NCBI GenBank assembly: GCA_013152215.1
Contig: JAADGT010000100.1
Coordinates: forward strand, 1-9,547
DNA length: 9,547 nt
From: Deltaproteobacteria bacterium
GTDB lineage: Bacteria; Desulfobacterota; Deferrisomatia; Deferrisomatales; Deferrisomataceae
Direction of reading: 5' to 3'
A program made the position numbers and the translations under genes. Below the pieces are notes generated by a model that had not been told where the DNA came from, ran no database searches, and saw only the letters and a program-made list of their open reading frames with translations. Positions 1 to 6,549 of this stretch are shown here, piece after piece; the stretch's first letter is position 1; every line of letters begins with the position of its first letter.

Positions 1-706
1 CGGGCACGTCGGCCAGGGGGGTGTCCGCCGTGGGCACCAGCCCCATCACGTTCAGGACGTCGGCGCCCCATCCGGCCACGGTGCGGGCCACCTCGGCCAC
101 GTGGTGGTCGTTCATCCCGGGCACCACGATGCAGTTGACCTTGACGAGGATCCCCCGGGCCTTGAGCCCGGTCACGGCCAGGCGCTGGCGCTCGAGGAGG
201 ACGGCGGCCGCCTCGGGGCCCCGGTAGATCACCTTCCCGTCCCGGGCCCAGGCGTAGAGCGACGCTCCCACGGCCGGGTCCACGGCGTTCACCGTGACCG
301 TCACGTGGGTCACCCCTAGCGCGGGAAGTTCGTCGAGCAGCGGCGGCAGCCCCAGTGCGTTGGTGGCGACGCACAGGAGCATCTCGGGGCAGCGCTCCCG
401 CACGAGCCGGAGCGTCGTCAGGGTCTCGTCGGGATTGGCGAAGGGGTCGCCCGGGCCGGCGATGCCCACCACCGAGATGCGGGGTTCCGCGCCCACGACC
501 CGCTCCAGATACCCAACGGCCTGGTGGGGCGAGAGCACGGCGCTCGTGACCCCGGGCCGGCTTTCGTTCACGCAGTCGTACCGGCGGTTGCAGTAGGCGC
601 ACTTCAGGTTGCACCGGGGCGCCACCGGAAGATGGACCCGGCCGCAGTGACCGTGGCTCTCCGCGTGGAAGCAGGGATGGCGGTTGAGGTCGAGGGCGGG
701 GTTCAT
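1..706 (-). CDS. nifB: NifB, radical-SAM FeMo-cofactor biosynthesis protein (3' end cut by window edge)
   Basis: NifB fuses two [4Fe-4S] clusters with a SAM-derived carbide to make NifB-co, the core precursor of FeMo-co. The first 235 codons are visible. The radical-SAM CX3CX2C motif is Cys32, Cys36 and Cys39, followed by the NifB hallmark CNRRYDCVNESRPGV (39-53) and the GIAGPGDPFAN SAM-binding loop (81-91). The N-terminal HPC (10-12) and His18/His20/Cys21 lie where NifB binds its substrate clusters. From memory that region normally holds a His-His pair; here it reads His-Gly-His-Cys. ATG at 706 is preceded by GGAGGAGA at a normal distance, and the gene begins 19 bases after the nifN stop, so it is co-transcribed with nifEN. 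Whether a C-terminal NifX-like domain exists cannot be seen. Identity is near certain. Confidence 0.96.
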   Translation of the reverse strand, partial: MNPALDLNRHPCFHAESHGHCGRVHLPVAPRCNLKCAYCNRRYDCVNESRPGVTSAVLSPHQAVGYLERVVGAEPRISVVGIAGPGDPFANPDETLTTLRLVRERCPEMLLCVATNALGLPPLLDELPALGVTHVTVTVNAVDPAVGASLYAWARDGKVIYRGPEAAAVLLERQRLAVTGLKARGILVKVNCIVVPGMNDHHVAEVARTVAGWGADVLNVMGLVPTADTPLADVP

Positions 707-725
707 GGGAGTCTCCTCCGGCGGT

Positions 726-2099
726 TTAGAGATAGCCGTAGCCCACGTCGGAGGCCTCCTGCCGCTGGGCAAGCAGGGCGTTCACGACGCGGTCGAAGAG
801 GTCCTGGGCGCCGGAGTATCCGAGGAGCCGCTGTCGGGCCGCCCCGAACCGGTCGTGGATGGGGAACCCCACCCGCACCAGGGGGATGCCCCGGTCCCGA
901 GCCAGGGGGTACGCCTTGCTCGTGCCCACCACGAGGCCGAGCCCCAGGTCCCGGGTCTCCTCGGCGACGGTGTGGTAGTCCACCCCCTGCCGCACGGCCG
1001 GCGGGTCCCGGAGGAGTCCGGCCGTGGCGGCCTCCACGGCACCCTCGAGGATTCCGGACCGATCCCCGGTGGCCACGTACGCGACCTGAATCCCGGTCTC
1101 GGCGAGAAACCCGGAGAGGCCTGCGGCCAGGTCCTCGTCGGCCACCACGGCCGCCCGGACCCCGGCCAGATACTTGTGGGCATCCACGTAGGCGTCCACG
1201 AGCCGGCCCCGCTGGGCCCGGATCCGCCTCGGGGTGGGCCGGCCCGAGAGCTCCTCCAGCGTCGCGAAAAACCGGTCGGACGCCCGAATTCCCACGGGAA
1301 GGGGGAGGGGGAGGAGCTCCACCCCAAACCGATCGCGCAGCAAGGCCCCGGGGCCCGAGGCGTCGCCGGCCGCGCAGCCGAACGCCACCGTGGCCCGGGC
1401 ACGGCCCGCGGCCTGGAGCGCCTCGAGGGGGGTTCCGCCGGGGGGCACCGGGGTGTAGGTGTCCCAGGCGGGCCCGTCCAGAGGGTCTGAAGGGTCGGGG
1501 ATCACGGCCGCCTCGAGGCCGAAGGCGCGGACCACGTCCTTCAGGTGCCGGAGGTCGGCCGGGGAGGCCATGCCCGGCAGGAGGTTCAGGTGGGAACCGG
1601 CCGGTCCGGGACGGGCCAGGGCCTTGAGGAGCGCCCGCACCGCCCGCCGGAACCCCTCCGTGTGAGTGCCCCCAAAGCTCGGGGTCCGAACCGTCACCAC
1701 CCGGGGGAGGGTGACGCCAGGGTTCTTCCCTGCGAGTTCGGCTAGAAACGCCTCGACCAGGGGGCCTGGCTCCTCCCCGATCGTCTCGGTGAGGCAGGTG
1801 GTGGCCACCCCGATGAACCGGGGCCGCATGGCCGTGATGACGTTCCACAGCCCCTGGCGCAGGTTGGGGCCTCCCCCGAACACGGCCTGCCGCTCCCCCA
1901 GCGACGACGAGGCGATGTCCACGGGTTCCCTGTAGTGGCTGATGAGGTACCGGCGCATATAGGTGGCGCAGCCCTGGGACCCGTGGAGGAACGGCACGCC
2001 GCCCTCGACGCCCTTGAAGGCAAGGCACGCGCCTAGGGGCATGCACAGGTGGCAGGCATTAGTGGTGGAGACGAAGGCGGGGGCGGCGCTCTCAGGCAT
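726..2099 (-). CDS. nifN: NifN, FeMo-cofactor scaffold beta subunit
   Basis: 457 aa, the usual NifN length. With NifE it forms the NifE2N2 scaffold on which NifB-co is matured before transfer to NifDK. The N-terminal part reads NACHLCMPLGACLAF (14-28), then FLHGSQGCATYMRRYLISHY (37-56) and REPVDIASSS (57-66), all typical of NifN. Cys44 in GSQGC and Cys102 in ATTCLTETIGE are placed as cluster ligands. Near the C-terminus, GFPIHDRFGAARQRLLGYSG matches the NifN/NifK fold end. NifK was considered, but the ACHLCMPLGACLAFKGVEG start and the overlap with nifE favour NifN. ATG at 2099 overlaps the nifE stop by 8 bases (ATGCCTGA) and has GGGAGG six bases upstream, so nifE and nifN are probably translationally coupled, as suits a 1:1 complex. 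Confidence 0.95.
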   Translation of the reverse strand: MPESAAPAFVSTTNACHLCMPLGACLAFKGVEGGVPFLHGSQGCATYMRRYLISHYREPVDIASSSLGERQAVFGGGPNLRQGLWNVITAMRPRFIGVATTCLTETIGEEPGPLVEAFLAELAGKNPGVTLPRVVTVRTPSFGGTHTEGFRRAVRALLKALARPGPAGSHLNLLPGMASPADLRHLKDVVRAFGLEAAVIPDPSDPLDGPAWDTYTPVPPGGTPLEALQAAGRARATVAFGCAAGDASGPGALLRDRFGVELLPLPLPVGIRASDRFFATLEELSGRPTPRRIRAQRGRLVDAYVDAHKYLAGVRAAVVADEDLAAGLSGFLAETGIQVAYVATGDRSGILEGAVEAATAGLLRDPPAVRQGVDYHTVAEETRDLGLGLVVGTSKAYPLARDRGIPLVRVGFPIHDRFGAARQRLLGYSGAQDLFDRVVNALLAQRQEASDVGYGYL

Positions 2100-3462
2100 G
2101 GCAGACCTCCCGGGTGCCGGTCCGGCGCGGGGCGAACCGCCACACCGGACTCGTAACGGTGCGGTGGACCTCCTCGGCGAACCGGAGCATTCCCTCGAAC
2201 CCGGCCAGGGGAAGCTTGCGTTCGTGGTTGTGGTCGCAGAACCCGATGCCGAGCTTGTAGGCGATGGGCCGCTCCTTGACCCCGCCCACGAGGAGATCCG
2301 TCCCCTGCTCCAGCAGGAGCGCGCTCAGCTCCAGGGGGTTCGTGTCGTCCACGATCACCGTGCCGGGATCGGTGATCTCGTGCAGTTCCCGGTAGTCTTC
2401 GGCGGTGCCGGTCTGGGAGCCCACGATCACCGTGCGCATGCCCAGAAGCCGGAACGCCTTGACGAGGGAGAAGGCCTTGAACGCGCCCCCGACGTAGATG
2501 GCCACCCGCCGGCCCTCCAGGTCGGCCCGGATCGACCGGAGGCGGGGCTCCAGGGCGGAGAGTTCCCCGCGGACGAGCTCCCGAGCCCGGCCGGGCAGGC
2601 CCGGATCCCGGTCGGCGAAATGCTCGCCCACGGCGTAGAGGGCCTCGGCCATGTCGTCCACCCCGAAGTACGACACCCTCCGGAACGGCACGCCGTAGGC
2701 CTCCTCCATGCGGCGGGCCAGGGCCAGGGTGGCCCCCGAGCACTGCACCAGGTTGAGCGCCGCGCCGTGGCACCGCGCGATGTGGGCGACGCGGCCGTCG
2801 CCGGTGAGGTTGGCCACCACCTCGACCCCCATGCGCTCCAGGTAGCTCCGGACGATCCACAGCTCACCGGCCAGGTTGAAGTCCCCGAGGATGTTGACGC
2901 TCACCGGCGAGATCCCGTCGGTGGGCCCAGTGCCCACCAGGCGGAACAGGGCCTCGCAGGCCGCCGCATATCCGGCCCGCTTGGTGCCCTGGAACCCCTC
3001 GGACCGGACCGGGATCACCGGGATTCCCTGCTCGGCGGCGACCCGCTTGCACACGCCCCCCAGGTCGTCGCCGATCAGCCCCACCACGCAGGTGCTGTAC
3101 ACGAACGCCCCGGCCGGGCGGTGCCGGTCGATCAGCTCGGTGAGGGCCCGATAGAGCTTCTCCTCGCCGCCGAAAATGACCTCCCGCTCCCTGAGGTCGG
3201 TGCTGAAACTCAGGCGGTGGAGCTGGGGACCCGACGAGAGGGCCCCTCGAATGTCCCAGGTGTAGGCCGCGCACCCCACCGGCCCGTGGACCAGGTGGAG
3301 GGCGTCGGCCACCGGGTAGAGCACCACCCGGGCGCCGCAGAACACGCAGGCCCGCTGGCTCACGGCGCCGGCGAGGCTCTCCCGGTCGCAGGCGAGGCGG
3401 AAGGCGCCGTCTCCCTTGCGGTGCACCTGGTCGCGGCGGGCCTCGAAAGGCAGGGCGGTCAT
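2092..3462 (-). CDS. nifE: NifE, FeMo-cofactor scaffold alpha subunit
   Basis: 456 aa, partner of NifN in the cofactor maturation scaffold. SQRACVFCGA (35-44), HGPVGCAAYTWDIRG (59-73), FSTDLREREVIFGGEEKL and YSTCVVGLIGDDL are NifE signatures. Cys39, Cys64 and Cys125 have the spacing expected of the ligands of the NifEN [4Fe-4S] cluster. The middle has QCSGATLALARRMEEAYGVP and the C-terminus HNHERKLPLAGFEGM, which is NifE-like. The NifD active-site signature (the RSMNYI segment and the FeMo-co histidine region) is absent, so this is not the catalytic subunit. ATG at 3462 is chosen because AGGAGA lies six bases upstream (overlapping the ferredoxin stop) and because NifE homologues begin near here. 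An in-frame extension to 3645 only runs antiparallel through the ferredoxin gene in another frame. Confidence 0.95.
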   Translation of the reverse strand: MTALPFEARRDQVHRKGDGAFRLACDRESLAGAVSQRACVFCGARVVLYPVADALHLVHGPVGCAAYTWDIRGALSSGPQLHRLSFSTDLREREVIFGGEEKLYRALTELIDRHRPAGAFVYSTCVVGLIGDDLGGVCKRVAAEQGIPVIPVRSEGFQGTKRAGYAAACEALFRLVGTGPTDGISPVSVNILGDFNLAGELWIVRSYLERMGVEVVANLTGDGRVAHIARCHGAALNLVQCSGATLALARRMEEAYGVPFRRVSYFGVDDMAEALYAVGEHFADRDPGLPGRARELVRGELSALEPRLRSIRADLEGRRVAIYVGGAFKAFSLVKAFRLLGMRTVIVGSQTGTAEDYRELHEITDPGTVIVDDTNPLELSALLLEQGTDLLVGGVKERPIAYKLGIGFCDHNHERKLPLAGFEGMLRFAEEVHRTVTSPVWRFAPRRTGTREVCHA

Positions 3463-3472
3463 GCGGAGTCTC

Positions 3473-3778
3473 CTAGGGTTCGCCGATGCGGTGCGCGCCG
3501 GAGGCGCGCCCCTCCTCGAGGGCGTCCAGGATCTCGTCGGCCACCCCCTCGTCCACCCCGCCGTACCAGGCGCCGTGGGGGTACACGACCACCACGGGCC
3601 CCCGGTCGCAGGCCTTGAGACAGCCGGTCGTCGAGACCAGGGCATCGAGGCCCCGGTCGGCTACCTCGGCCTCGAGGTAGGCCACCAGGCCGTGGGAGCC
3701 CTTCTGGAGGCAGACCCCTTTGGCCCCGGCACCCCGGAAGCTTCCGCACACGAGTAGGTGATGGGCGGGTCGTCGCAT
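3473..3778 (-). CDS. Thioredoxin-like [2Fe-2S] ferredoxin of the nif cluster
   Basis: 101 aa, a soluble [2Fe-2S] ferredoxin with the thioredoxin-like fold seen beside nif genes in several proteobacteria. The four cysteines Cys11, Cys23, Cys53 and Cys57 (CX11C, then CX3C in TTGCLKACDRG) give the family's cluster-binding pattern. VVVVYPHGAWYGGVD (62-76) is the typical strand and turn after the second pair. It probably carries electrons for nitrogenase or for cofactor assembly; the exact partner is unknown. ATG at 3778 has GAGGAGG seven bases upstream, inside the 18-base gap after the nifH stop, and no terminator lies between. It sits exactly where nifDK would be in a classical nifHDK operon. 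The family call is strong, the specific role is inferred. Confidence 0.88.
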   Translation of the reverse strand: MRRPAHHLLVCGSFRGAGAKGVCLQKGSHGLVAYLEAEVADRGLDALVSTTGCLKACDRGPVVVVYPHGAWYGGVDEGVADEILDALEEGRASGAHRIGEP

Positions 3779-3796
3779 GGGTTCGCCTCCTCTCGC

Positions 3797-4621
3797 CTAC
3801 CCGAACAGCCCGTAGTCCATTAGGAGCTTCTCCAGCTCGGGGATCGGGAGGGGCTTGGGGATCACGAACATGTCGTTCTCGTCCATGGCCCGGGCGAGGT
3901 TGCGGTAGTGTCCGGCCTGGGGGTGCTCGGGCGCGTAGTCGATCACGGTCTTGCGGTGGATCTCGGCCTTCTGGACCACGTTGTCCCGGGGCAGAAAGTA
4001 GAGCATCTGGGTGCCCAGCTTCTCGGCGAAGGCCCGGATCATCTCCTCCTCGTTGTCCACCTTGCGGCTGTTGCAGATGAGCCCCCCCAGCCGCACCCCG
4101 CCGGACCGGGCGTATTTCTGGATGCCCTTACAGATGTTGTTGGCGGCGTACATGGCCATCATCTCGCCGGAGACCACGATGTAGATCTCCTGGGCCTTGC
4201 CCTCGCGGATCGGCATGGCGAACCCGCCGCACACGACGTCGCCCAAGACGTCGTAGAACACGTAATCGAGCTCCTTGTCGTCTTCGTACGCGCCGAGGGC
4301 CTCGAGGAGGTTGATCGAGGTGATGATGCCCCGGCCGGCACACCCCACCCCGGGCTCGGGTCCGCCCGACTCCACGCACACCGCCTCGCCGAACCCGGCC
4401 TTGGCCACGTCCTCGAGCTCCACGTCCTCGCCCTCGTCCCGCAGGGTGTCGAGTACGCTCTTTTGCGCGAGGCCACCCAGGAGCAGCCGGGTGGAGTCGG
4501 CCTTGGGATCGCAGCCGACCACCATCACCTTTTTCCCGGCCTCTGCGAGCCCCGCCACGGTGTTTTGGGTAGTGGTGGATTTGCCGATGCCGCCTTTTCC
4601 GTAGATCGCCACCTTTCGCAT
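3797..4621 (-). CDS. nifH: NifH, nitrogenase iron protein (dinitrogenase reductase)
   Basis: 274 aa, full length. It is the ATP-dependent electron donor to NifDK and is also needed for FeMo-co maturation on NifEN (molybdenum and homocitrate insertion). The P-loop GKGGIGKS is at 8-15, the switch with VGCDPKADSTRLLLGG at 35-50, and the [4Fe-4S] ligands are Cys94 (GVGCAGRG) and Cys131 (DVLGDVVCGGFAMPIR). Arg97 is the residue that DraT ADP-ribosylates in organisms with that system. Two extra residues (KE) lie between the cysteines compared with the Azotobacter protein as I recall it. The sequence looks like a molybdenum-type NifH; AnfH or VnfH is less likely given the nifE/nifN/nifV/mod context. 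ATG at 4621 has GGGAGG eight bases upstream. An in-frame TTG at 4681 would start inside the sigma-54 promoter and is rejected. Confidence 0.98.
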   Translation of the reverse strand: MRKVAIYGKGGIGKSTTTQNTVAGLAEAGKKVMVVGCDPKADSTRLLLGGLAQKSVLDTLRDEGEDVELEDVAKAGFGEAVCVESGGPEPGVGCAGRGIITSINLLEALGAYEDDKELDYVFYDVLGDVVCGGFAMPIREGKAQEIYIVVSGEMMAMYAANNICKGIQKYARSGGVRLGGLICNSRKVDNEEEMIRAFAEKLGTQMLYFLPRDNVVQKAEIHRKTVIDYAPEHPQAGHYRNLARAMDENDMFVIPKPLPIPELEKLLMDYGLFG

Positions 4622-4664
4622 CTCTGTTGCCTCCCTGGTTTCGGGTTGGTGTTGTCCCGTAGAG

Positions 4665-4680
4665 AGCAACGGATGTGCCA
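4665..4680 (-). promoter_or_regulatory. Sigma-54 (RpoN) promoter of the nifH operon
   Basis: On the minus strand this reads TGGCACATCCGTTGCT. It matches the TGGCAC-N5-TTGCT sigma-54 consensus with the required GG-N10-GC spacing (GG at 4679-4678, GC at 4667-4666). Transcription should begin about 12 bases further on, near 4654, leaving a leader of about 33 bases before the nifH ATG at 4621. Sigma-54 polymerase needs an enhancer-binding activator, and NifA is encoded immediately upstream. The site therefore ties the nifH-ferredoxin-nifENB operon to NifA or an equivalent activator. Confidence 0.93.
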
Positions 4681-4712
4681 AAAGTCGGGTGGCGTTTCGA
4701 TTCTTTTCCTAA

Positions 4713-4761
4713 CCTCCTGGAACGTATTGCGGATTTCTATTTCGGACTGGATCCTCCTGGA
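4713..4761. repeat. Direct repeat of CCTCCTGGA, 40 bases apart
   Basis: CCTCCTGGA occurs at 4713-4721 and again at 4753-4761, a shift of exactly 40 bases. The minus-strand form contains AGGAGG but no start codon follows at a suitable distance, so neither copy looks like a ribosome binding site in use. A repeated 9-mer in a short promoter region is suggestive of paired protein sites, with low confidence. Confidence 0.35.
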
Positions 4762-4799
4762 TACGGCCTCTCTAGGATCTCACAAAAAAGTAGATCACG

Positions 4800-4838
4800 G
4801 TTTACATCGAGGTAGTGTAGAGATTCAGGCCTGTAAAC
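4800..4838. repeat. Inverted repeat GTTTACA-N25-TGTAAAC upstream of the nifH promoter
   Basis: Perfect 7-bp arms at 4800-4806 (GTTTACA) and 4832-4838 (TGTAAAC) are separated by 25 bases, with centres 32 bases apart, close to three helical turns. The repeat sits about 150-180 bases upstream of the predicted nifH start, in the zone where sigma-54 enhancers occur. The arms contain ACA and TGT in the opposite order to a NifA palindrome. It could be an operator or enhancer pair, or chance in an AT-rich stretch. Confidence 0.45.
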
Positions 4839-4849
4839 AACAGATCAAA

Positions 4850-4879
4850 CAGAAAGCCCCCGGCAGCAACGCCGGGGGC
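4850..4879 (-). terminator. Intrinsic terminator after nifA
   Basis: On the minus strand a perfect 9-bp stem, GCCCCCGGC / GCCGGGGGC (4879-4871 and 4864-4856), with a 6-base loop is followed by the T-rich run TTTCTGTTTG. It begins 24 bases after the nifA stop. It separates the mod-nifV-nifA transcript from the nifH operon, so nifH expression depends on its own promoter. Confidence 0.92.
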
Positions 4880-4903
4880 CCGGAGGGGGGCGCCGGGGCG
4901 GGG

Positions 4904-6463
4904 TCAGTGGGGAGGCGTCGTGGTACGGGAGCGGTTGGCCCGTACGCGGTCCAGCAGGCCATACTTGCGGATACGGTACCCGATCTGCCGGAGGGTGAGC
5001 CCCAGTTCCTTGGCAGCGCGCGACTGGACCCAACCGTTCCGTTCCAAGGCGGCCACCACCTCCCGCCGCTCCATCTCCTTGAGGGGTGGGAGCTCCTCGG
5101 GGCTCCGCTCCTCGTGGAGCCCGGCCGCCACCACGTGGGGGGGGAGATGCCCGATGTCGATCTCGTCCCCGTCGTTCAGGATCGCCAGCCGTTCCATCAG
5201 GTTCTCCATCTCTCGGACGTTCCCCGGCCAGCGGTACTCCAGGAGGGCTCGCCGCGCCTTCCCGGTGAGGCGGAGGGGTTTTCCGTACTCGGCGCCGAAC
5301 TTGGCGAGGAAATGGTCGAGGAGAAGGGGGGTGTCGGCCGGCCGGTCCCGCAGGGGAGGGACCACAATGGGAAACACGTTGAGCCGGTAAAAGAGGTCCT
5401 CGCGGAATGTCCCTTCCGCCACGGCCTCGGCGAGTTCCCGGTTGGTGGCGGCCACGATGCGCACGTCTACCTTGCGGGTGCGGGTGGAGCCGAGGCGCTC
5501 GAACTCCTGGTCCTGCAGAAATCGCAGGAGCTTCGCCTGGAGCAGCATGGGCATTTCGCCCACCTCGTCCAGGAACAGGGTTCCCCCGTCGGCGTCCTCC
5601 ACCCGGCCGGGCTTTACCCTCTCCGCGCCGGTGAAGGCGCCCCTCTCATACCCGAAAAGCTCCGCCTCCAGGAGGTTGTCGGGGATGGCAGCACAGTTGA
5701 GCTTGACGAACGGCCCGTCGGCCCGGGGGCTCATCTCGTGGAGGATGCGGGCGATAAGGGTCTTCCCGGTGCCCGACTCCCCCAGGAGCAGCACCGACGC
5801 CCGGCTCGGGGCAACCTTGCGCACCAGGTCCTGCACCTCGGCCATGGCCCGGCTGCGGGCCACCAGGAAAAAGCCCTGGTACCTCTCCGAGAGCTCGGTG
5901 CGCATGGCGCGGTTCAAACGCTCGAGCCGGCGACGCTCGTGTTCCGCCGAGCGATTCAGGGCCACGAGCTGGGCCACGAGGGCGGCGACCACGGTCAGAA
6001 ACTCGATGTCCCGCTGGAGGGAGACCTCGGGCCCGAACATCCGGTCGGCGGTCATGACCCCGATGGGCTGCCCCCGAAGCAGGATCGGCACCCCGAGGAA
6101 CGCCACGCCGTCCTTGCCGATGTTGCGGGCTCTGGTGCGGTTGAGGAACAGGGGCTCCGACCGGATGTCGGGCACCACCACCGGCACCCTCCGGGAGAAC
6201 ACCTGGCCGGTAACACCCTCGCCGGGCGCGTAGACCCCCCGGCCCTGGGCCGCGGGACTGAGGCCGTGGGCCGCCCGGATCACGAGCCGTTTGGCCTCCT
6301 CGTCGTAGAGCACCACCGTGCCGCGGGTCATCCCCAGGTGTTCAGAAAGCACGGTCAGGACCCGGGCCAGGGTATGGTCGAGGTCGAGCGCGCCCCCGAT
6401 GAGACGGCAGATTTCGAGCAGCGCGTTCCATTCGAGTTCGCGGATCGAAGCGTTCAGCGGCAT
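4904..6463 (-). CDS. nifA: NifA, sigma-54-dependent activator of nif genes
   Basis: 519 aa enhancer-binding protein. An N-terminal GAF domain covers about 10-165. The central AAA+ domain covers about 195-430, with Walker A GESGTGKT (228-235), the sigma-54 contact loop GAFTGA (275-280), Walker B GGTLFLDEVGE (293-303) and RWPGNVRE (411-418). A C-terminal Fis-type helix-turn-helix (about 464-505) contains NGWVQSRAAKELGLTLRQIG, very typical of NifA. The linker between the AAA+ and HTH domains has no cysteine, and only Cys19 and Cys257 occur in the whole protein. It thus lacks the interdomain Cys motif of the oxygen-sensitive rhizobial NifA class. No nifL is in the window. ATG at 6463 is preferred over an in-frame GTG at 6502 because alignable NifA sequence starts there and a purine-rich GGGAGACGAGAAAG precedes it. 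It is the last gene of the mod-nifV block. Confidence 0.95.
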   Translation of the reverse strand: MPLNASIRELEWNALLEICRLIGGALDLDHTLARVLTVLSEHLGMTRGTVVLYDEEAKRLVIRAAHGLSPAAQGRGVYAPGEGVTGQVFSRRVPVVVPDIRSEPLFLNRTRARNIGKDGVAFLGVPILLRGQPIGVMTADRMFGPEVSLQRDIEFLTVVAALVAQLVALNRSAEHERRRLERLNRAMRTELSERYQGFFLVARSRAMAEVQDLVRKVAPSRASVLLLGESGTGKTLIARILHEMSPRADGPFVKLNCAAIPDNLLEAELFGYERGAFTGAERVKPGRVEDADGGTLFLDEVGEMPMLLQAKLLRFLQDQEFERLGSTRTRKVDVRIVAATNRELAEAVAEGTFREDLFYRLNVFPIVVPPLRDRPADTPLLLDHFLAKFGAEYGKPLRLTGKARRALLEYRWPGNVREMENLMERLAILNDGDEIDIGHLPPHVVAAGLHEERSPEELPPLKEMERREVVAALERNGWVQSRAAKELGLTLRQIGYRIRKYGLLDRVRANRSRTTTPPH

Positions 6464-6512
6464 GTTCTTTCTCGTCTCCCAACCGGCGCAGGGTCGACGC
6501 ACGGGCCCGGGT

Positions 6513-6531
6513 GGGGCGGTCGGTACGCCCC
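6513..6531. repeat. Small inverted repeat between nifV and nifA
   Basis: The 86-base nifV-nifA gap holds GGGGCG-N7-CGCCCC (arms 6513-6518 and 6526-6531). No T-run follows on the minus strand, so it is not an intrinsic terminator. It could be an RNA hairpin affecting nifA translation or transcript stability, or chance in GC-rich DNA. I see no sigma-54 or sigma-70 promoter in the gap, so nifA is probably read from upstream. Confidence 0.3.
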
Positions 6532-6549
6532 GCCGCGCGGAGCCGGGGG

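Larger units (their letters stand above)
4681..4849. promoter_or_regulatory. AT-richer upstream region of the nifH promoter
   Basis: Between the nifA terminator and the sigma-54 promoter, GC content falls to about 45% (hand count 76 of the 170 bases 4681-4850), against roughly 70% in the genes. No credible coding sequence fits. This is where an enhancer and a DNA-bending site should lie. I found no TGT-N10-ACA NifA site anywhere in 4622-4903 and no clear IHF consensus. The visible structures are a 7-bp inverted repeat (4800-4838), a 9-bp direct repeat (4713-4721 and 4753-4761) and an A6 run at 4784-4789. Regulatory function is inferred from position and composition. Confidence 0.6.

Noticed and set aside
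2092..3462. That the alpha-type gene after the ferredoxin is nifD
   Set aside because: It lacks the NifD active-site segments and carries NifE-specific motifs (FSTDLREREVIFGGEEKL, HNHERKLPLAGFEGM), and it is coupled to nifN.
4622..4681. An N-terminally extended nifH starting at TTG 4681
   Set aside because: The extension overlaps the sigma-54 promoter, so it would precede the transcription start. The ATG at 4621 has a good ribosome binding site and matches the conserved NifH start.
4800..4838. The TTTACA/TGTAAA repeat as a NifA upstream activator sequence
   Set aside because: The NifA site is TGT-N10-ACA. Here the half-sites are in the opposite order and 25 bases apart, so it does not meet the consensus.
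6464..6502. A nifA start at GTG 6502
   Set aside because: The extra 13 residues have no NifA character, while ATG at 6463 begins conserved sequence.
6513..6531. An intrinsic terminator between nifV and nifA
   Set aside because: The 6-bp GC-rich stem has no following T-run on the minus strand; I kept it only as a small inverted repeat of unknown role.
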